Positions 61,030 through 64,000 of a DNA stretch of 64,000 bases are shown here, one piece after another. The position numbers and the translations under genes were made by a program. The stretch's first letter is position 1; the number at the start of each line of letters is the position of its first letter. The notes beneath the pieces are model-generated. The model was not told the DNA's origin. It worked only from the letters and a program-made list of their open reading frames with translations, and ran no database searches. Source of the stretch: Salminus brasiliensis (Eukaryota; Chordata; Actinopteri; Characiformes; Bryconidae); NCBI RefSeq assembly GCF_030463535.1, contig NC_132892.1, positions 28,512,341 through 28,576,340 of the forward strand. The letters are read 5' to 3'.

Positions 61030-62640
61030 CAGGCAGGAGAAATAATTAAAGCAAAGACTTGTCCACCCTTTTCTTGTTTTCTAATGCTGTCATTTTTCAT
61101 GTCTTTATTAACATAGATCTGTTTCTAATACTAAATATGTTCATATTTAGTATTAGGATTCTGAATAGTATCATCTAAATGCCTTTTCTACATGTTTTAT
61201 GAATATTTATTTAATGACTGATTTGTCATTTTTGTACAATGAATAGAGTTATACTGCTTTGTCATGCTGTGTGTTTCTGAAATGAAAATAATAAAATAAT
61301 TTAAACATACATTAAAAAAAGTTTCAAATGTGTTTGTTACCCTTATTATAAAGATATGTAACATCATACTGCAGCCATTTCTTTTTTATCCTATATAGTC
61401 AATGAATTACTGTAGTTTACTATGGGAACTTATACAAGTATAATTAAATACTATACTGTAATACAGCTCTACAGAAATAGTACTGCAGGTGGAAACACAA
61501 CCTTTTTATGAATAGCAGATTTCTAGATAAGGCTGTCCACAATGTAAGTTAAATATAATTAAATATGTTTATTCCACTGTAAAAAATACTTGAAATGAAT
61601 AAAAACAGCTAAATAAACCAGTTATATAAACTGTTTGTTACCACACGAAGAAATTTTAGACTGAATTGATCAAACCCAGAATTGCATAAAATATACTATG
61701 TATAGTACAGTATTGTATACCTGTAGAAAAATTACTTTTGCAGTATTGCAAAAACCCAATTCCACCAACAAAAAAATAAATAAATAAATAAATAAATATA
61801 TATATATTTATATTAGTATTTTACCAAATGCTAACCGGCTTTCCTTTTTTTTTTACCTTTTTTTTTATATCTATAGTAACGCTCTACAGGTTCTCTGGAA
61901 ACAGCAGCAGTACAAACTGTTAAAATTTTAATTTTTCAAGCGCTCAAATTATTTCGTGTTATTCAACTCAAGGAAACACTTGAGCCGTTTATATCTAAAC
62001 AGCCAAATAATAATAAAAAATATATTTTAGATTTTTATGCTCAACTGATAAACTACTTTTACGGTGTATAATTATTACAGTACAGCAGATCTGTAGAAAA
62101 CCCTCTAATTATCCTATGGATCATTTTTACCTTTTATTTTTGACAACATTTATCAAATAAAACCTCCATTAATGTTAGATTTTCAAAGACTTCTTCAATA
62201 ACACACAACCTAGCTTTTTAGCAAGCACTAACCGCCTCAGCTAAAGGAGGTGAAAATACACAGCCAGAATACACAGGACCCTGAAACCTCCAGTGTAAAC
62301 TAGGGGCACTATACTCTACATATTATTATTATTATACTATCAGTAGAGATACTGCACAGATTATTATAGATGGAGCAGTGCACACTGTAAAATGCAAATA
62401 AAAATGTAAATAAAAATGCTAAACAAACTGCTCAGTGTAGAATTACTAGTCGTAGTAATTTAAGTAATTAATTTATTTGGTCTTGCACTGCAGTGATCCT
62501 TGTCCTATTACTATAGAGCGTTTCTCCTAAGGGCTTTTATTTTGACACAATTTACAAAATAAAACCCCCCTGAACGCTTGTTTAAAAACTGGAAAACTGC
62601 CCAAACGCTTTTTAGCAAACGCTAACTGCCTCAGTCTCTT
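61030..62640. other. AT-rich 3' flank of lbx2-like gene
   Basis: The presumed 3' UTR is followed by AT-rich sequence with short runs such as (AAAT)n at 61770-61800 and many ATT words. No gene is recognised up to the GC-rich block at 62.65 kb. Confidence 0.6.
61290..61295 (+). terminator. Candidate poly(A) signal of lbx2-like gene
   Basis: A canonical AATAAA lies about 260 bases after the stop codon, in AT-rich sequence. It is the closest canonical signal I noticed downstream. Confidence 0.4.
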
Positions 62641-62788
62641 TCCTCATTATTTTTATTAGTTTTATCCCAATTCCTGCTTTTGTCTTGGCTTCGTTTCAAA
62701 GCAGCGGGCTCCCCCCGGCTCGCTTTCGCCTTTTCACTCTCCATAAGCGTGGCTTGGCTTCTTGACCCGGCGATGTGTGCGTTTGCCC

Positions 62789-62888
62789 ATTGGGGCCGAA
62801 ATTTATGTGAGAAACGGCAATCTGGGCCTCGGCTAGAAAAAGAAAGAAAGAAAGCCATATAAAACCACGCAGTTTTGGTCCAGTTTCT
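62789..62888 (+). promoter_or_regulatory. Probable promoter: inverted CCAAT box plus TATA box
   Basis: ATTGG at 62789-62793 is followed 65 bases later by TATAAAA at 62858-62864 (context gccatataaaacc). A pyrimidine-rich start-like tract comes about 25 bases after that. The surrounding 62.65-63.5 kb is much richer in GC and CpG than the AT-rich DNA on both sides. The gene served would lie to the right, possibly beyond the window. A 61-codon frame from 63382 (MAAPPVCFSCG) is in this block, but I do not recognise it. Confidence 0.4.
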
Positions 62889-63381
62889 CTCTCGCTCGCT
62901 CTCTGTTGTCCCCGCAGCGTTAAAGCGTGAAGGCATGAAGGCGCGAGGACAAACGAGCCGTCAGCAGCGCGTGATGGAGGCCGCTCGGCGTCCCGCTGCT
63001 CGCCATACTGAAACAAGGGCCTGCAGCACTCGGGGCCATATGGTTCCCCTCTTTTGACATTTCCTCGCACTTTCAGACCAGTTGATGGATGGCGTTCACC
63101 GCCCTCCTCCCCCCACTCTCTTTAAAGCGTGCAAACTCCTCCCGGACAAAAGCCACAGTGCCTCTCTCTCTCTTACCCTCTCTCCCTATGTCTCTCTCTC
63201 ACTCACTCGCTCTCTTTTGGCGAGGGCATCTGTACTCATGAATGTCTCTCGCTCTTTTCAGCGAATTACAATGAAACTCGCTCTTTTTTGAGCCCGTTCC
63301 CCCTTTTCTTCTCCTCTTTGAGGCGACGTTAAATGATATGTTTAACTTTTGTGAGAGGACTTTTATTTTGGGGCTGGAAGA

Positions 63382-63567
63382 ATGGCCGCTCCTCCGGTGT
63401 GTTTTTCATGTGGAGTAGACGAGGGCAGCCCTGAAGGCTTCAGACGGCGGACTGCGCCAAAAGAGCCCTTTGTTCATTCAGATTCTTACACCCCGTTTGT
63501 TCCGCAAAACACGGTGATGGGAGAAAGAGCATCTGAGGGAAATAAAGGGGGAAAAGAAGACATTTAG
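63382..63567 (+). other. Short open frame downstream of probable promoter, unrecognised
   Basis: The 61-codon frame begins MAAPPVCFSCGVDEG and ends KGGKEDI. It starts about 500 bases after the proposed TATA box and lies in the GC-rich block. I recognise no domain. It may be a small coding exon, an upstream reading frame, or chance. I see no strong splice donor at its end. Confidence 0.15.
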
Positions 63568-63654
63568 GCAATAAGGCTGTTTAACCCCCACGTCCAGTTA
63601 AACGACAATTGACGACGTAATCGAAATGTTTTAAAAAGACTGACGTTAATGACG

Positions 63655-63661
63655 TTCAGCC

Positions 63662-63700
<39 letters not shown>

Positions 63701-63787
63701 GATGGATGTTTACCTTTTACATTTATTTAAAAGAAAATTGATGACAACTAAGCAATTCAAAATGTTGATGTTTCATTGTTGAAATAC

Positions 63788-63822
<35 letters not shown>

Positions 63823-64000
63823 AATAATTAATTAATATTAATATTGTTATTATGGATGTTTAACTTTTACATTTATTTAAAAGAAAATTGATGACAATCA
63901 AGGCCATTTCAAATGTTGATGTTATCATTCTTAAAAATACTTAGCCTATTATTATTATTATTATTATTATTGTTATGGATGTTTAACTTTTACATTTATT
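63655..64000. repeat. ATT-microsatellite-linked tandem repeat, about 3 units, cut by the window end
   Basis: A unit of 130-155 bases joins a (TTA)n tract to ggatgtttaacttttacatt and aaaagaaaattgatgacaa. Copies start near 63660, 63790 and 63945. The last is truncated. Confidence 0.85.

Overview
The window is nuclear DNA of a vertebrate and almost certainly of a teleost fish. Three split genes are recognisable by their proteins, and splice sites and codon phases join exactly. The rest is rich in microsatellites, minisatellites, tRNA-derived SINEs, Tc1 fossils and short inverted-repeat DNA elements of types common in fish, perhaps an ostariophysan. I cannot name the species.

Layout. (1) 1-39.4 kb: the 5' end of a RIM active-zone scaffold gene (rims1-like) on the minus strand. 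Exon 1 (start codon at 39387) and exon 2 (zinc finger, 17333-17546) are separated by a 21.7 kb intron. The next intron runs left past position 1. These introns hold a near-perfect 0.55 kb inverted repeat with a 1.2 kb spacer, four minisatellites or duplicated blocks, and many transposon copies. (2) 39.4-47.2 kb: the GC-rich rims promoter side, then intergenic DNA with a possible first exon on the plus strand at 42.8-42.98 kb. (3) 47.2-54.25 kb: a complete cenpk (centromere protein K) gene on the minus strand, with nine coding exons giving 270 codons. Intron 1 contains a 2.2 kb minisatellite, and a CRE palindrome lies just outside the putative first exon. (4) 54.25-59.66 kb: intergenic DNA with a SINE, a Tc1 transposase fossil and a possible conserved non-coding block. 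(5) 59.66-61.03 kb: a complete two-exon ladybird homeobox gene (lbx2-like, 253 aa) on the plus strand, with a transposable element filling most of its only intron. (6) 61.03-64 kb: AT-rich 3' flank, then a GC-rich block with an inverted CCAAT box and a TATA box, probably a promoter pointing right.

The three genes are functionally unrelated: presynaptic vesicle release, kinetochore assembly, and muscle/neural patterning. Nothing suggests an operon-like system. The unusual content is the repeat landscape. One inverted-repeat element family is present in about 18 full or partial copies, several minisatellites carry AATAAA or TATA-like motifs in many units, and a long palindrome lies in a rims intron. 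I found no bacterial-type system, no CRISPR array, no intact transposase and no viral gene.
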